Shown one piece after another: positions 17,601 through 24,925 of a stretch of DNA of 33,950 nt. Within the stretch, counting starts at the first letter, position 1. Every line of letters begins with the position of its first letter. The stretch is from contig JAGCUY010000014.1 of NCBI GenBank assembly GCA_017962605.1, positions 1 through 33,950 of the forward strand. Direction: 5' to 3'. This DNA is from Kiritimatiellia bacterium (GTDB taxonomy: Bacteria > Verrucomicrobiota > Kiritimatiellia > RFP12 > JAAYLN01). The translations under genes and the position numbers were made by a program. The notes under the pieces were generated by a model. That model was not told where the DNA came from and did no database searches. It was given only the letters and a program-made list of their open reading frames with translations.

Positions 17601-19295
17601 GGTCATGATCGACATCACCAGTTCCTCGCGGATGGGGTCTATCGGCGGGTTCGTGACTTGCGCGAATAGCTGGTGGAAGCAGTCGAAGAGGTTGAATCGG
17701 GCGCTGTTCCCCGTTCCCCGATTCCCGATTCCCGTTCCCCGTTCCCCGTTCCCCGTTCCCTTTAAGCACGCCAGCGCCGCGTCGTTACCCATTGCGCCCA
17801 CGGGTTCCTGGCCTGTTTCGGCCATGGGGCGCAGGATAAGCTCGATGTCCTCAAGCGACCAGCCGAAGCCGGCCTGCTGCGCGGCGACGGCCTTTTCGCC
17901 ATCGGTTTCAGACGGCACGACTTCGGTGAAGAGGCCGGTAACGGGGATGTGGTTCTCCTTCACCCAGCGGCGGTATGGACGGCGGCGGGCGTAGAAGGTC
18001 TTGACCTCGGCGTCTTCCATCAGGCGGTGCTTTTCGAGGTCGAGCCAGAGAAGCGAGCCTGGGCGGAGGCGGCCGTGGCGCACCACGCTCTCAGGGGCGA
18101 TGTCGAGGACGCCAGTCTCGGAAGCGAGGACGAAGAGGCCGTCCTTGGTGAGCGTCCAGCGGGCGGGGCGGAGGCTGTTGCGGTCGAGGGCCGCGCCAAG
18201 GCCGATGCCGTCGGTGAAGGCCACGGCGGCGGGGCCGTCCCACGGCTCCATCAGGGCGGAGTGGTATTCGTAGAAGGCGCGGACATCGTGGCCGACATGG
18301 TATTTTGTGCCCCATGCCTGCGGGATGAGCATCATCATCGCGTGCGGGGCGTCGCGTCCGGCGGATACGAGCAGCTCGAACATGTTGTCGAGCGAGGCGG
18401 AGTCCGACTGTCCGCCATGGACGACGGGAAGTAGCTTCTTGATGTCGTCGCCGAAGAGGGGCGATGCCAGCGATGGCTCGCGGGCGGCGAGGGCGTTGAG
18501 GTTGCCCTTAAGGGCGTTGATCTCGCCGTTGTGGGCTAGGCAGCGGAAGGGGTGCGCCAGCTCCCAGGTGGGGAAGGTGTTCGTGGAGTAGCGCTGGTGG
18601 ACGATTGCGAAGGGCGAGATGAAGTCCCTGTTGGAGAGGTCCGGGTAGAACTTCTCGATCTGCGTGGCGAGGAGCAGGCCCTTGTAAACTATGGTGCGGG
18701 AGGAGCAGGAGCAGACGTATGTGCTACGGGTGGCCTTCTCGATTTGGCGGCGTATCACGTAGAGGCGGCGCTCGAAGTCGGGGCTGTCTTTTCGATTGCA
18801 GTCGGCTGCCGATTGCAGTCGGTTGCCGATGAACAGCTGCCTTATCTTCGGCATTACGGCGCGGGCGTCATGGCCGATGGCCGACGGGTCGGTGGGCACG
18901 TCGCGCCAGGCGAGGACTTCGCAGCCCTCGGCGCGGACGGCCGCCTCGATGGCCTCCTCCTCGCCGACTCCGCCGAAGATCATCGCAATGCCGAAAGGGG
19001 CATTGAAAGTTGCCATTGTGGAATTGGCTTCTGGCAACATTTTCACATTGGCACCATTTTTTAAAATATTCTCGAAGAATTTGCGAGGGATCCTCAGCAG
19101 AAGACCGGCGCCGTCGCCGGTCTCGGGGTCGTTGCCGGTGGCGCCGCGGTGCATGAGGCGCTTCAGGACGGTCATGCCCGCCGTCACAATCTCGTGCGTC
19201 GCCTCGCCAGAGAGGTTCGCAACCATTCCCACGCCGCATGCGTCATGCTCGTATTCGCGCCTGTAAAGGCCCTCGTTTCGCTGCCCGTCTTCCAT
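14670..19295 (-). CDS. gltB: glutamate synthase (GOGAT) large subunit with repeat insertions
   Basis: A 1541-residue cytoplasmic enzyme making glutamate from glutamine and 2-oxoglutarate. Cys20 in EYEHDACGVG is the Ntn-type glutaminase nucleophile, exposed after removal of a short propeptide. The central domain, the FMN-binding synthase domain (SGEGGEDPERFGTDRNS, QGAKPGEGGQLPG, SPPPHHDIYSIEDLAQL), the 3Fe-4S cysteines in CVQCRNCNLNCCPVG and the C-terminal GXGXG-type beta-helix (NDYVGKSLSGG) are all present. At least seven low-complexity stretches interrupt conserved blocks without breaking the frame. The ATG at 19295 has AGGAGA 9 nt upstream; the longer frame begins with a TTG inside the leader. 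No gltD is adjacent. Confidence 0.95.
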   Translation of the reverse strand: MEDGQRNEGLYRREYEHDACGVGMVANLSGEATHEIVTAGMTVLKRLMHRGATGNDPETGDGAGLLLRIPRKFFENILKNGANVKMLPEANSTMATFNAPFGIAMIFGGVGEEEAIEAAVRAEGCEVLAWRDVPTDPSAIGHDARAVMPKIRQLFIGNRLQSAADCNRKDSPDFERRLYVIRRQIEKATRSTYVCSCSSRTIVYKGLLLATQIEKFYPDLSNRDFISPFAIVHQRYSTNTFPTWELAHPFRCLAHNGEINALKGNLNALAAREPSLASPLFGDDIKKLLPVVHGGQSDSASLDNMFELLVSAGRDAPHAMMMLIPQAWGTKYHVGHDVRAFYEYHSALMEPWDGPAAVAFTDGIGLGAALDRNSLRPARWTLTKDGLFVLASETGVLDIAPESVVRHGRLRPGSLLWLDLEKHRLMEDAEVKTFYARRRPYRRWVKENHIPVTGLFTEVVPSETDGEKAVAAQQAGFGWSLEDIELILRPMAETGQEPVGAMGNDAALACLKGTGNGERGTGIGNRGTGNSARFNLFDCFHQLFAQVTNPPIDPIREELVMSIMTYIGNQANILGETPEHARLVKMTRPVLTDDELSRMRNIPDFPAKTLSLEIGERGTGNGERNGERGWLRAALARLAAEALEAVDDGAKIIILSDRESYGSTRIPSVHAANRIPSLLAVAAVNKALAEAGVRPSVGIVVESGEVREVHHFAVLLGFGATAVNPWLALATVTEIGKTARPEISPHQAAVNYVSAVCHGIMKIMSKMGISTLRSYRSARIFEAVGLGPEIMAEYFGGVVSPVGGIELVDIENFANVKMLPTANINSQSETGNTGTIGNISLSLSLSPGGEYRCRKEGVEHLWTPQRVIDFREAVRHDDYARFKRYTDDIDKNSHITLRSYLEFKDKRRETRDENLPSSGLKSHVSGQKNLDLEPVDSIVKRFVGGAMSLGSLSPEAHETIALALNGLGTMSNSGEGGEDPERFGTDRNSAIKQVASGRFGVTIEYLRSAKDLQIKLAQGAKPGEGGQLPGHKVNELVARLRHAKPGTTLISPPPHHDIYSIEDLAQLIYDLKCANPEARVSVKLVSEAGVGTIAAGVAKAHADVVVISGFDGGTGAAPLTSMKHAGLPWEVGLAEAHQTLVKNNLRHRVRIQVDGQLRTGRDIVMAAMLGADEFAFGTSMLVSLGCVQCRNCNLNCCPVGIATQKAELRAKFAGKPEHLQRYFRFLAEEVREILASLGLKSLEEARGRADLLAPRDGTIFDFGDLLQSATTNNPADVSVPSESSVVSDNYDSRELIPAVERGETVLERKIANRDRSVGAALSGWLVASQATPSSASGGSPCPSSASGGSRALRVNFSGTAGQSFGAFLARGVTFHLDGEANDYVGKSLSGGVIAISGNVGNVIAYGATSGAIYVGGTAGERFGIRNSGATLTVEGVGDHGLEYMTGGTALVLGPVGVNFAAGMTGGVAYVYDKAATLDLNCNLDSVDLFPVEEGSPDEETLLALLCEHLAQTSSETAQRLLADWTNSRSMFAKVMPIAAVK
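15231..15299. repeat. foldback plus 30-bp-period direct repeat in gltB
   Basis: GTTCACGCGC-AGT-GCGCGTGAAC (15231-15253) is a perfect 10-bp inverted repeat. It is followed by two copies of AACCTCCACTTGCGGAGGA (15251-15269 and 15281-15299), each with a CCTCC/GGAGG stem. They encode the SSASGGSPCPSSASGGSRA stretch just before the conserved LRVNFSGTAGQSFG. Confidence 0.9.
16511..16590. repeat. CTCGTCT/GAGACTT word repeat inside gltB
   Basis: Iterated words (GACATGAGACTTGAGACCTG; TCTCGTCTCTCGTCTCTCGT) encode KDKRRETRDENLPSSGLKSH, a stretch with no counterpart in ordinary GltB, just before the conserved DLEPVDSIVKRF. Confidence 0.85.
16752..16862. repeat. GGGAAA and TTGCCA word repeats inside gltB
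   Basis: Four GGGAAA units (about 16756-16780) are followed by iterated TTGCCA/TTGGCA words. The last 22 bp of this block (16836-16857) recur at 19032-19053. The block encodes NVKMLPTANINSQSETGNTG and the SLSLSLSPGGEYRC run. Confidence 0.88.
17410..17453. repeat. CCCCGTT word repeat inside gltB
   Basis: Degenerate iterations of GTTCCCC / GTTCC / ATTCCCC encode IGERGTGNGERNGERG in the central domain. The frame is kept. Confidence 0.88.
17706..17760. repeat. CCCCGTT word repeat inside gltB, second site
   Basis: The same word family as 17410-17453, about 55 bp, encodes KGTGNGERGTGIGNRGTGNS between MGNDAALACL and the conserved FAQVTNPPIDP segment. Confidence 0.9.
18794..18827. repeat. 17-bp tandem duplication inside gltB
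   Basis: GATTGCAGTCGGCTGCC (18794-18810) is followed directly by GATTGCAGTCGGTTGCC (18811-18827). It encodes part of NRLQSAADCNRKDS between IRQLFIG and FERRLYVIRR. Two 17-bp copies alone do not total a multiple of three, so flanking bases must also have changed. Confidence 0.88.
19011..19064. repeat. TTGCCA-type insertion near the gltB 5' end
   Basis: It encodes GANVKMLPEANSTMATF (residues about 81-97) between FFENILKN and NAPFGIAMIF. A 22-bp segment (19032-19053) matches 16836-16857 exactly and is read in the same frame at both sites. Confidence 0.88.
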
Positions 19296-19319
19296 CTTTC
19301 TGAATCTCCTAAACAATAA

Positions 19320-19348
19320 TCAATAGAAGATAGCAGATGCCGTGCCAA
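19320..19348 (-). promoter_or_regulatory. candidate promoter of gltB
   Basis: On the minus strand TTGGCA (19343-19348), a 17-bp spacer and TATTGA (19320-19325) lie 24 nt before the gltB ATG. The -35 is strong and the -10 moderate. Confidence 0.5.
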
Positions 19349-19381
19349 TGTCGCGGCGAGGGAAAAAAGGGGGGCTGGTGA

Positions 19382-19396
19382 TTACAAATTTTGTAA
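19382..19396. promoter_or_regulatory. AT-rich palindrome upstream of gltB
   Basis: TTACAAA-T-TTTGTAA is a perfect 7-bp inverted repeat about 33 bp upstream of the gltB -35 box, in the gap between cimA and gltB. It could be an operator or a small terminator after cimA. Nothing else is seen in the gap 19349-19437. Confidence 0.35.
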
Positions 19397-19437
19397 AAGG
19401 GCCTCGGCGGCCATTTCCAAAATTCGCATTTGGGGCG

Positions 19438-21036
19438 TCACTTCGCCGATTCGGCGTCGTGGAGGAGCTTGCTCTCAACGGAGTCGAGGAGGGCGAGCCA
19501 GCTGGCCTCGATGATGTCGCAGGAGACGCCTACGGTGTTCCAGATGCGGGCGCCGTCGGTCGATTCGATCATGACGCGCACGATGGAGGCCGTGGCGGCG
19601 CCGGTGTCGATGACGCGCACCTTGAAGTCGGTGAGCTTCATCTCGGCGAGGCGCGGGTAGAATTTCTCCAAAGCTTTGCGGAGGGCGCGGTCGAGGGCGT
19701 TGACGGGGCCGTTGCCCTCGGCGGCGGTGATTTCCTCCTCGCCGTTGGCCGAGACTTTGATCATGGCCGATGTGTTGCGGTCATGGGTCTCGCCAACGGA
19801 GAGTTCGGCGACCAGGCGGAAGCGCTCCAGCTCGAAGAAGGGCGGATAGGGGCGGAGCGTCTTGCGGACGAGAATCTCGAAGGAGCCGTCGGCGCCCTCG
19901 AACTGCCATCCGCGCTGCTCGAGCTCCTTCAGCCGCGCCAGGACGCGCCCCACGCCCTCGTCGTCGCGGATGAGGCCGGGGAGGATGGCGTTGATGCGGT
20001 CGATGAGGGCGCTGCGCCCGGCCATCTCGCTCACGAGGAAGCGGCGCGCGTTGCCCACGCTCTCCGGCTTGACGTGCTCGAAGGAGGAGGCGAACTTGCG
20101 GACGCCGTCGGCGTGCATCCCGCCCTTGTGGGCGAAGGCGCGGCGGCCGACGGATGGCGCGCCGCCGGAGAGGGTGATGTTGCAGATGGCGGCGACTTGG
20201 CGCACCGTGCCGGTGAGGGAGGCGAGGCGGTCGGCGGGGATGCAGCCGATGCCGCGCTTCAGCTGGAGGTTCCCGATGAGGGTGGCGAGGTTGGCGTTGC
20301 CGCAGCGCTCGCCAAAGCCGCAGAGGGTGCCCTGGACATGGGTGGCGCCGGCCTCGACGGCGGCCATGGTGTTGGCCACGGCCAGGCCGGTGTCGTCGTG
20401 GCAGTGGATGCCAACGGCGCAGCGTCCGGCCGCGAGGCGCGCCACTGCGGCGGTGGCCTCGGCCACCTGCGCCGGGAAGGCGCCGCCGTTGGTCTCGCAG
20501 AGGCAGAGGACAGAGGCACCGGCCTCCATAGCGACGCGGCAGACGGAAAGGGCGTATTCGGGGTCGTCGGCATAGCCGTCGAAGAAGTGCTCGGCGTCGA
20601 AGATGACGCGGCGACCGGCGGCGGCCAGGAAGGACACGGACTCCCGCACGATGCGCAGGTTTTCGTCGAGGGTCGTCTCCAGGACCTTCTCCACATGGAG
20701 GCGCCATGCCTTGCCGAAGAGCGAGACGACGGGCGTTGAGGCGGCGAGCAGGGCGGCGAGGGATGTGTCGGTTGCGGCCTTGCCGCCCGGGCGCATCGTG
20801 GGGCCGAAGGCCACCAGGGTGGAGTTCGTGAGGCGCAGGTCAGCGGCGGCCGCGAAGAACTCGGTGTCCTTGGGCGTGGCTCCCGGCATGCCCGCCTCAA
20901 TCAGCGGGATGCCCAGGCCGTCGAGCGCGCGGGCCAGGGCTATCTTGTCCTGGAGGGAGAATGAGATAGACTCCGCCTGCGCGCCGTCGCGCAGCGTCGT
21001 GTCAAGGATTTCTAGTTTTCCACCGTTGCCGTTCAT
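19438..21036 (-). CDS. cimA: citramalate synthase
   Basis: A 532-residue cytoplasmic enzyme of the LeuA/HMG-CoA lyase-like group, condensing acetyl-CoA with pyruvate to (R)-citramalate for isoleucine synthesis. The N-terminal barrel carries LEILDTTLRDGAQ (residues 8-20), the metal-binding GIHCHDDTGLAVANT and GFGERCGNANL. The C-terminal part has HKGGMHADGV and a LeuA-type regulatory domain (about 400-520). The length and the long regulatory tail fit CimA better than 2-isopropylmalate synthase or homocitrate synthase, but substrate choice is inferred. It is divergent from hisB, and the two promoters overlap. Confidence 0.9.
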   Translation of the reverse strand: MNGNGGKLEILDTTLRDGAQAESISFSLQDKIALARALDGLGIPLIEAGMPGATPKDTEFFAAAADLRLTNSTLVAFGPTMRPGGKAATDTSLAALLAASTPVVSLFGKAWRLHVEKVLETTLDENLRIVRESVSFLAAAGRRVIFDAEHFFDGYADDPEYALSVCRVAMEAGASVLCLCETNGGAFPAQVAEATAAVARLAAGRCAVGIHCHDDTGLAVANTMAAVEAGATHVQGTLCGFGERCGNANLATLIGNLQLKRGIGCIPADRLASLTGTVRQVAAICNITLSGGAPSVGRRAFAHKGGMHADGVRKFASSFEHVKPESVGNARRFLVSEMAGRSALIDRINAILPGLIRDDEGVGRVLARLKELEQRGWQFEGADGSFEILVRKTLRPYPPFFELERFRLVAELSVGETHDRNTSAMIKVSANGEEEITAAEGNGPVNALDRALRKALEKFYPRLAEMKLTDFKVRVIDTGAATASIVRVMIESTDGARIWNTVGVSCDIIEASWLALLDSVESKLLHDAESAK

Positions 21037-21055
21037 CTGCCTTTATCCGCCCACC

Positions 21056-21088
21056 ATTCTATCAAATGCTGCGGCGATGTGGTAGAAT
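21056..21088. promoter_or_regulatory. overlapping divergent cimA/hisB promoters
   Basis: TTTGATAGAAT on the minus strand (21066-21056) faces cimA and TGTGGTAGAAT on the plus strand (21078-21088) faces hisB. Only 21 bp separate the two hexamers, so the -35 region of each covers the -10 of the other. The hisB ATG begins 6 nt after its -10, which implies a leaderless or nearly leaderless mRNA. Elements are seen directly; activity is inferred. Confidence 0.6.
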
Positions 21089-21094
21089 AGAGGC

Positions 21095-21694
21095 ATGAAA
21101 AACAGCCAAGCCAGAACGGCGGAGATAACCCGCGAGACGCGCGAGACGCAAATATCCATCTCCCTCAACCTCGATGGAACGGGAGCGCGGGACATCTCCA
21201 CTAGCATCCCTTTCCTTGACCACATGCTCGAGCTTTTCGCCCGCCATTCGCTCATCGACCTCAAAGTCCGCGCGAAGGGCGACCGCGAGGTTGACGACCA
21301 CCACCTCGTCGAGGACTTGGGCATCGTGCTGGGCGACTGCATCGACCGCGCCCTTGGCGACCGCCGCGGCATCAGGCGCTACGGGTTCTTCATCCTCCCC
21401 ATAGACGAGGCGCTCACCCGCGTGGCGCTTGACCTCTCAGGGCGGCCATACCTCGTCTATTCCATCAAGAACGACCGCGACTTCGTCGGGCAGTTCGACA
21501 TCCGGCTCGTCGAGGAGTTCTTCCGCTCAGTCTGCAACCAGGTGAAGATGAACCTCCACATCCTGAACGAATACGGCGACGAGAACCACCACATCGTGGA
21601 GTCCGTCTTCAAGGCCTTCGCGCGCGCCATGCGCATGGCCGTGGAGCACGACCCCCGCGACGAGGGCATCCCTTCAAGCAAGGGAATTATTTAA
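21095..21694 (+). CDS. hisB: imidazoleglycerol-phosphate dehydratase
   Basis: A 199-residue cytoplasmic Mn-enzyme of histidine synthesis. All family motifs are present: LDGTGARDISTSIPFLDHML, DDHHLVEDLGIVLG, the FILPIDEALTRVALDLSGRP block and DENHHIVESVFKAFARAMR; the paired His and Glu residues are the metal ligands. The length is normal for a monofunctional HisB. It starts with ATG almost directly after the promoter and lacks a strong SD. The phytase-like gene starts 16 nt after its stop behind AAAGGA, so the two may share a transcript, although no functional link is obvious. No other his gene is in the window. Confidence 0.96.
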   Translation: MKNSQARTAEITRETRETQISISLNLDGTGARDISTSIPFLDHMLELFARHSLIDLKVRAKGDREVDDHHLVEDLGIVLGDCIDRALGDRRGIRRYGFFILPIDEALTRVALDLSGRPYLVYSIKNDRDFVGQFDIRLVEEFFRSVCNQVKMNLHILNEYGDENHHIVESVFKAFARAMRMAVEHDPRDEGIPSSKGII

Positions 21695-21710
21695 GAAAGG
21701 AAAACAAATC

Positions 21711-23873
21711 ATGAACGGTAAAGTCAATGCATTGGCAATCGCGGCGCTGTGCGCCGCATTCACCGCCAGCCAGGCGGGGGCGGCAATTAGTGTGGAGCAG
21801 GTGTCTGAAATCACTCGGCCAGCCTCTTCAGTTGTGTCTAATCAGTTAAGCGGCATTACGTGGGCTGGGGGAAACTTGTATTATGCTGTTGACGACACGG
21901 ATAAGAAACTCTATCCGCTAACAATCGCCATTAACCGCGAGAACGGTGAGATTACGGCAAGCGACTTCAAGTGGGGGACAGGAGTTGTTCTTTCTAGGGC
22001 TTCCGATGCTGAGGGATGTGCCTATGATCCCGCTTCAGGCACTGTTTGGGTGTCTGATGAAAGTGGGTCGACTATACGGGAATACAACCCAACAAATGGG
22101 ACGCTCCTTCGCACAGCTCCTGTCCCCAGTCTTTTTAATCAAAAGAAGCGAGGGAATTTTAGTCTTGAATCCCTGACGATTTCGGGAGACGGTTACACGA
22201 TGTGGACGGCCAACGAAGAGGCTCTTACTTCTGATGGACCGATTTCAACAAATACCGTAGGATGTCTTGTGCGATTGACAAAGTTCACCCGATCATCCGT
22301 TTACCACAATTGGACGCATGTTGGTCAGTGGGCCTATCGCACGGATCCTTTCGTTGGTAGCGACTACAAAAACGGACGTCGCAGTGGCGTTGCCGACCTG
22401 CTTGCCCTCCCGGATGGATCGCTCTTTGTTCTAGAACGTGAAATGAGTTGCAAGAGTTCGTTTATTATCATCGACATCCCAAGTTTCCGCATGCGTCTTT
22501 ACAAGGTTGATTCCAGCCAGTTCTCTCCTGAAAAAGATGTTTCCGGTTTAGCCTCATTGCCAAGCGGGTATTCTTCCGTTGTATCAAAAGGATCCGCGCT
22601 TTTTGATAACCAAAGCGAAGAAAGTATGGCTAATTGGGAGTCGATATGCCTTGGACCATGCCTCAATAATGGGGCTATCGCGCTAGTTCTTGTTTCGGAT
22701 GCAGGTAGTTCCGCTGACTCTTCTGCCATGACAATGAAGCTTTCAGGCCTCAATGTACGGACGATTAATTTCGTTGGTCCTATGGGCTGCGAGCCGTCGG
22801 GTAGTCCATACCGCTATGTGAACAACGCCTCCGTCACGGCTACGCTCCCCGGCGCGGGGAACCTCCACTATGAGACGAACCTTGTCGCCCATGCCACGTG
22901 GTCTCTTTCTGGCGGACGCAAAGGCGAAGGCGCCACGGCCAACTTCACTGTCACGGACGACGAGACTTTCACATGGTCCGGCACGACGAACGCCTTGCTG
23001 CCGCTGGTGGCGGCGGATTCGTTCGAGCGCATTGCCGTCAACACCGAGGCCGACAGCCTTGCCGGTTGGAGCGGCGATGGCGTAGTCGCGGCGGCGTCTT
23101 ACTCCCCCGCGCTGCCTCCAGGCTACCCGCTCTCCCATGAGACGCACGACCAGATTCTAATGGTCGATGGCGACGTTTCGCGCACATACGACACCGACAT
23201 CGCCAGTGGTGTCTTTTTTGATGCAATGCTCCGCGCCACCCTCCCCACGGCCGATTCGCCGGTTGCCGACATCGAGGAGGGCATTGTGGCCTTCCACTTC
23301 GACGAGGAAGGCCACCCGGTACTCCAGCACGGCGACCGCAGCGCCTCGGCAATTCTCAGGAGGGCGCGCTCCGGCGAAGGCGGCAACGATCCCATCCGTA
23401 CCGTCCTTTCTGAAAATACCTACACGAACGGGCAGTGGCTGCGCCTGACAATCAAGATTGAGAAAACGAACACCGCCTGGTGCCATGTCAGCATCGATGG
23501 GGAAGCCTGTGTCACGGCGGATGGCGCGCGTCTTCCTTCGGACCCCTCCGGCGCTGGTGCCTGGTATCGTTCGCTTTCGACGAGCAATAAGGTTTCCGCG
23601 ATTGACTTGAAAGGGACGGGTGCGGTTGATGACGTGACGCTCTACACGGCTACCGGCGAACCAGAGTTCGACAACAACGACAATGCCACCACGAACTCCG
23701 TCCCCTATCAGTGGCTCTACGACAACGGGCTGCCGTTCGACACCGAACTCGACGTCGATGGCGACGGGGCCTCTTCTGAGGAGGAGTGGAGGAATGGCAA
23801 CCACTCGACAAATCCGTGGGACAAATCCGACAATCCTAAGTCTCGGACAATCACGGTCTTCACCATCCAGTAA
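21711..23873 (+). CDS. secreted phytase-esterase-like protein with C-terminal Ca-binding tail
   Basis: A 720-residue exported protein. The signal peptide (residues 1-24) is followed by an esterase-like-activity-of-phytase (PF13449-type) beta-propeller domain to about residue 345: SGITWAGGNLYYAVDD, EGCAYDPASGTVWVSDESG, ALPDGSLFVLERE. A beta-sandwich-like region follows (about 430-640). A short tail carries a calcium-loop-like DVDGDGASSEEEW motif, a style common in surface proteins of this group. The first 1 kb is clearly more AT-rich in synonymous positions than the rest and than the neighbouring paralogue. The stop overlaps the next start (TAATG). Substrate is unknown and the family name does not prove phytase activity. 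Confidence 0.75.
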   Translation: MNGKVNALAIAALCAAFTASQAGAAISVEQVSEITRPASSVVSNQLSGITWAGGNLYYAVDDTDKKLYPLTIAINRENGEITASDFKWGTGVVLSRASDAEGCAYDPASGTVWVSDESGSTIREYNPTNGTLLRTAPVPSLFNQKKRGNFSLESLTISGDGYTMWTANEEALTSDGPISTNTVGCLVRLTKFTRSSVYHNWTHVGQWAYRTDPFVGSDYKNGRRSGVADLLALPDGSLFVLEREMSCKSSFIIIDIPSFRMRLYKVDSSQFSPEKDVSGLASLPSGYSSVVSKGSALFDNQSEESMANWESICLGPCLNNGAIALVLVSDAGSSADSSAMTMKLSGLNVRTINFVGPMGCEPSGSPYRYVNNASVTATLPGAGNLHYETNLVAHATWSLSGGRKGEGATANFTVTDDETFTWSGTTNALLPLVAADSFERIAVNTEADSLAGWSGDGVVAAASYSPALPPGYPLSHETHDQILMVDGDVSRTYDTDIASGVFFDAMLRATLPTADSPVADIEEGIVAFHFDEEGHPVLQHGDRSASAILRRARSGEGGNDPIRTVLSENTYTNGQWLRLTIKIEKTNTAWCHVSIDGEACVTADGARLPSDPSGAGAWYRSLSTSNKVSAIDLKGTGAVDDVTLYTATGEPEFDNNDNATTNSVPYQWLYDNGLPFDTELDVDGDGASSEEEWRNGNHSTNPWDKSDNPKSRTITVFTIQ

Positions 23874-24925
23874 TGGTGCGTGTTAAAGCAAAAGGACTGG
23901 CCGTTGCGGCGCTTTTCGCCGCAACGGCCGCCTGCGCATACGCCGAACTGGGCGTCTCATTCGTGGGCTATGTGCAGCGCGACCCCGTGACCAACGCCGT
24001 TGAGATCAGTGGCGTCACCTGGGCCGGCGGCGACCTCTACTACGCCGTCGACGACGAGGGCGCGAGGCTAATTTTCCCGCTGACAATCGCCATCGACCCG
24101 GCGACCGGCAAAATCTCCTCCCACTCCATAGGCGAGGGGGTCGTCGTGGCCGGGGCCGTGGACATGGAGGGCTGCGCCTACGACCCGATCTCAGGCAACG
24201 TCTGGGTCTCCGACGAGGGCCAGCACAAGATGTACAAGCCGCTCCCGAAGATCCGCGAGATAGACCAGAAAACGGGGAAGGCGATTCGCAGCCTGCCCAT
24301 CCCGCCAGTCCAGTATGAACGCTACGGGAACTTCAGCTTCGAGGCCCTGACGATGTCCGGCGACGGCCTGACCATGTGGACTTGCAACGAGGAGGCGCTG
24401 AAGTGCGACGGGCCGAGGGCGTCTCTCGAAGCGGGTTCGACTGTCCGCCTGACCAAGTTCACGCGCCCAAGCGGCGATGGCGACTGGAAGGAGGAAGGCG
24501 AGTGGGCATACGTCACCGACCCAATCCAGGGCCGGCTCTACGCCAATCGCTCGCGCAGCGGCGTCTCCGCACTGTGCGTGCTGCCGGACGGAACGCTCCT
24601 CGCGCTGGAGCGGGAGCTCCACAGCCAGAAGGGGCCGTTCATCCAGCTGCCCGATTTCCGGCTTCGCATCTACCAGGTCGATTTCACCGGCGCAACGGAG
24701 ATATCCTCTTTCCCCGCGCTGACGAACGCCACGTTCAAGGCCACGTCCAAGCGCTTGCTGATAGAGAGAGACACCGGCTTCGCCAACTACGAGGGGATGT
24801 GCCTCGGGCCGCGCCTTGACGACGGGTCAAGCGCCCTCGTGCTTGTCAGCGACGGCGGTAACGATGCGAAGAAGGAAATAATGACGATGAGGCTGACGGG
24901 CCTTGACGTCAAATCGCGGCCATGA
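23873..24925 (+). CDS. secreted phytase-esterase-like protein, single domain
   Basis: A 350-residue paralogue of the first domain of the upstream gene. It has a signal peptide (residues 1-24, MVRVKAKGLAVAALFAATAACAYA region, cleavage near AYA) and the same propeller motifs: SGVTWAGGDLYYAVDDEG, EGCAYDPISGNVWVSDEG, VLPDGTLLALEREL, ANYEGMCLGPRLDDGS. It lacks the beta-sandwich and calcium-loop extension. Its start overlaps the previous stop (TAATG), so the two are translationally coupled. Codon use is GC-rich like the genome, unlike the first domain of its partner. It overlaps the convergent thrH 3' end by 17 nt. Confidence 0.78.
   Translation: MVRVKAKGLAVAALFAATAACAYAELGVSFVGYVQRDPVTNAVEISGVTWAGGDLYYAVDDEGARLIFPLTIAIDPATGKISSHSIGEGVVVAGAVDMEGCAYDPISGNVWVSDEGQHKMYKPLPKIREIDQKTGKAIRSLPIPPVQYERYGNFSFEALTMSGDGLTMWTCNEEALKCDGPRASLEAGSTVRLTKFTRPSGDGDWKEEGEWAYVTDPIQGRLYANRSRSGVSALCVLPDGTLLALERELHSQKGPFIQLPDFRLRIYQVDFTGATEISSFPALTNATFKATSKRLLIERDTGFANYEGMCLGPRLDDGSSALVLVSDGGNDAKKEIMTMRLTGLDVKSRP

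Noticed and set aside
19342..20739. 465-codon plus-strand open frame opposite cimA
   Set aside because: Shadow frame; cimA motifs on the minus strand explain the region.
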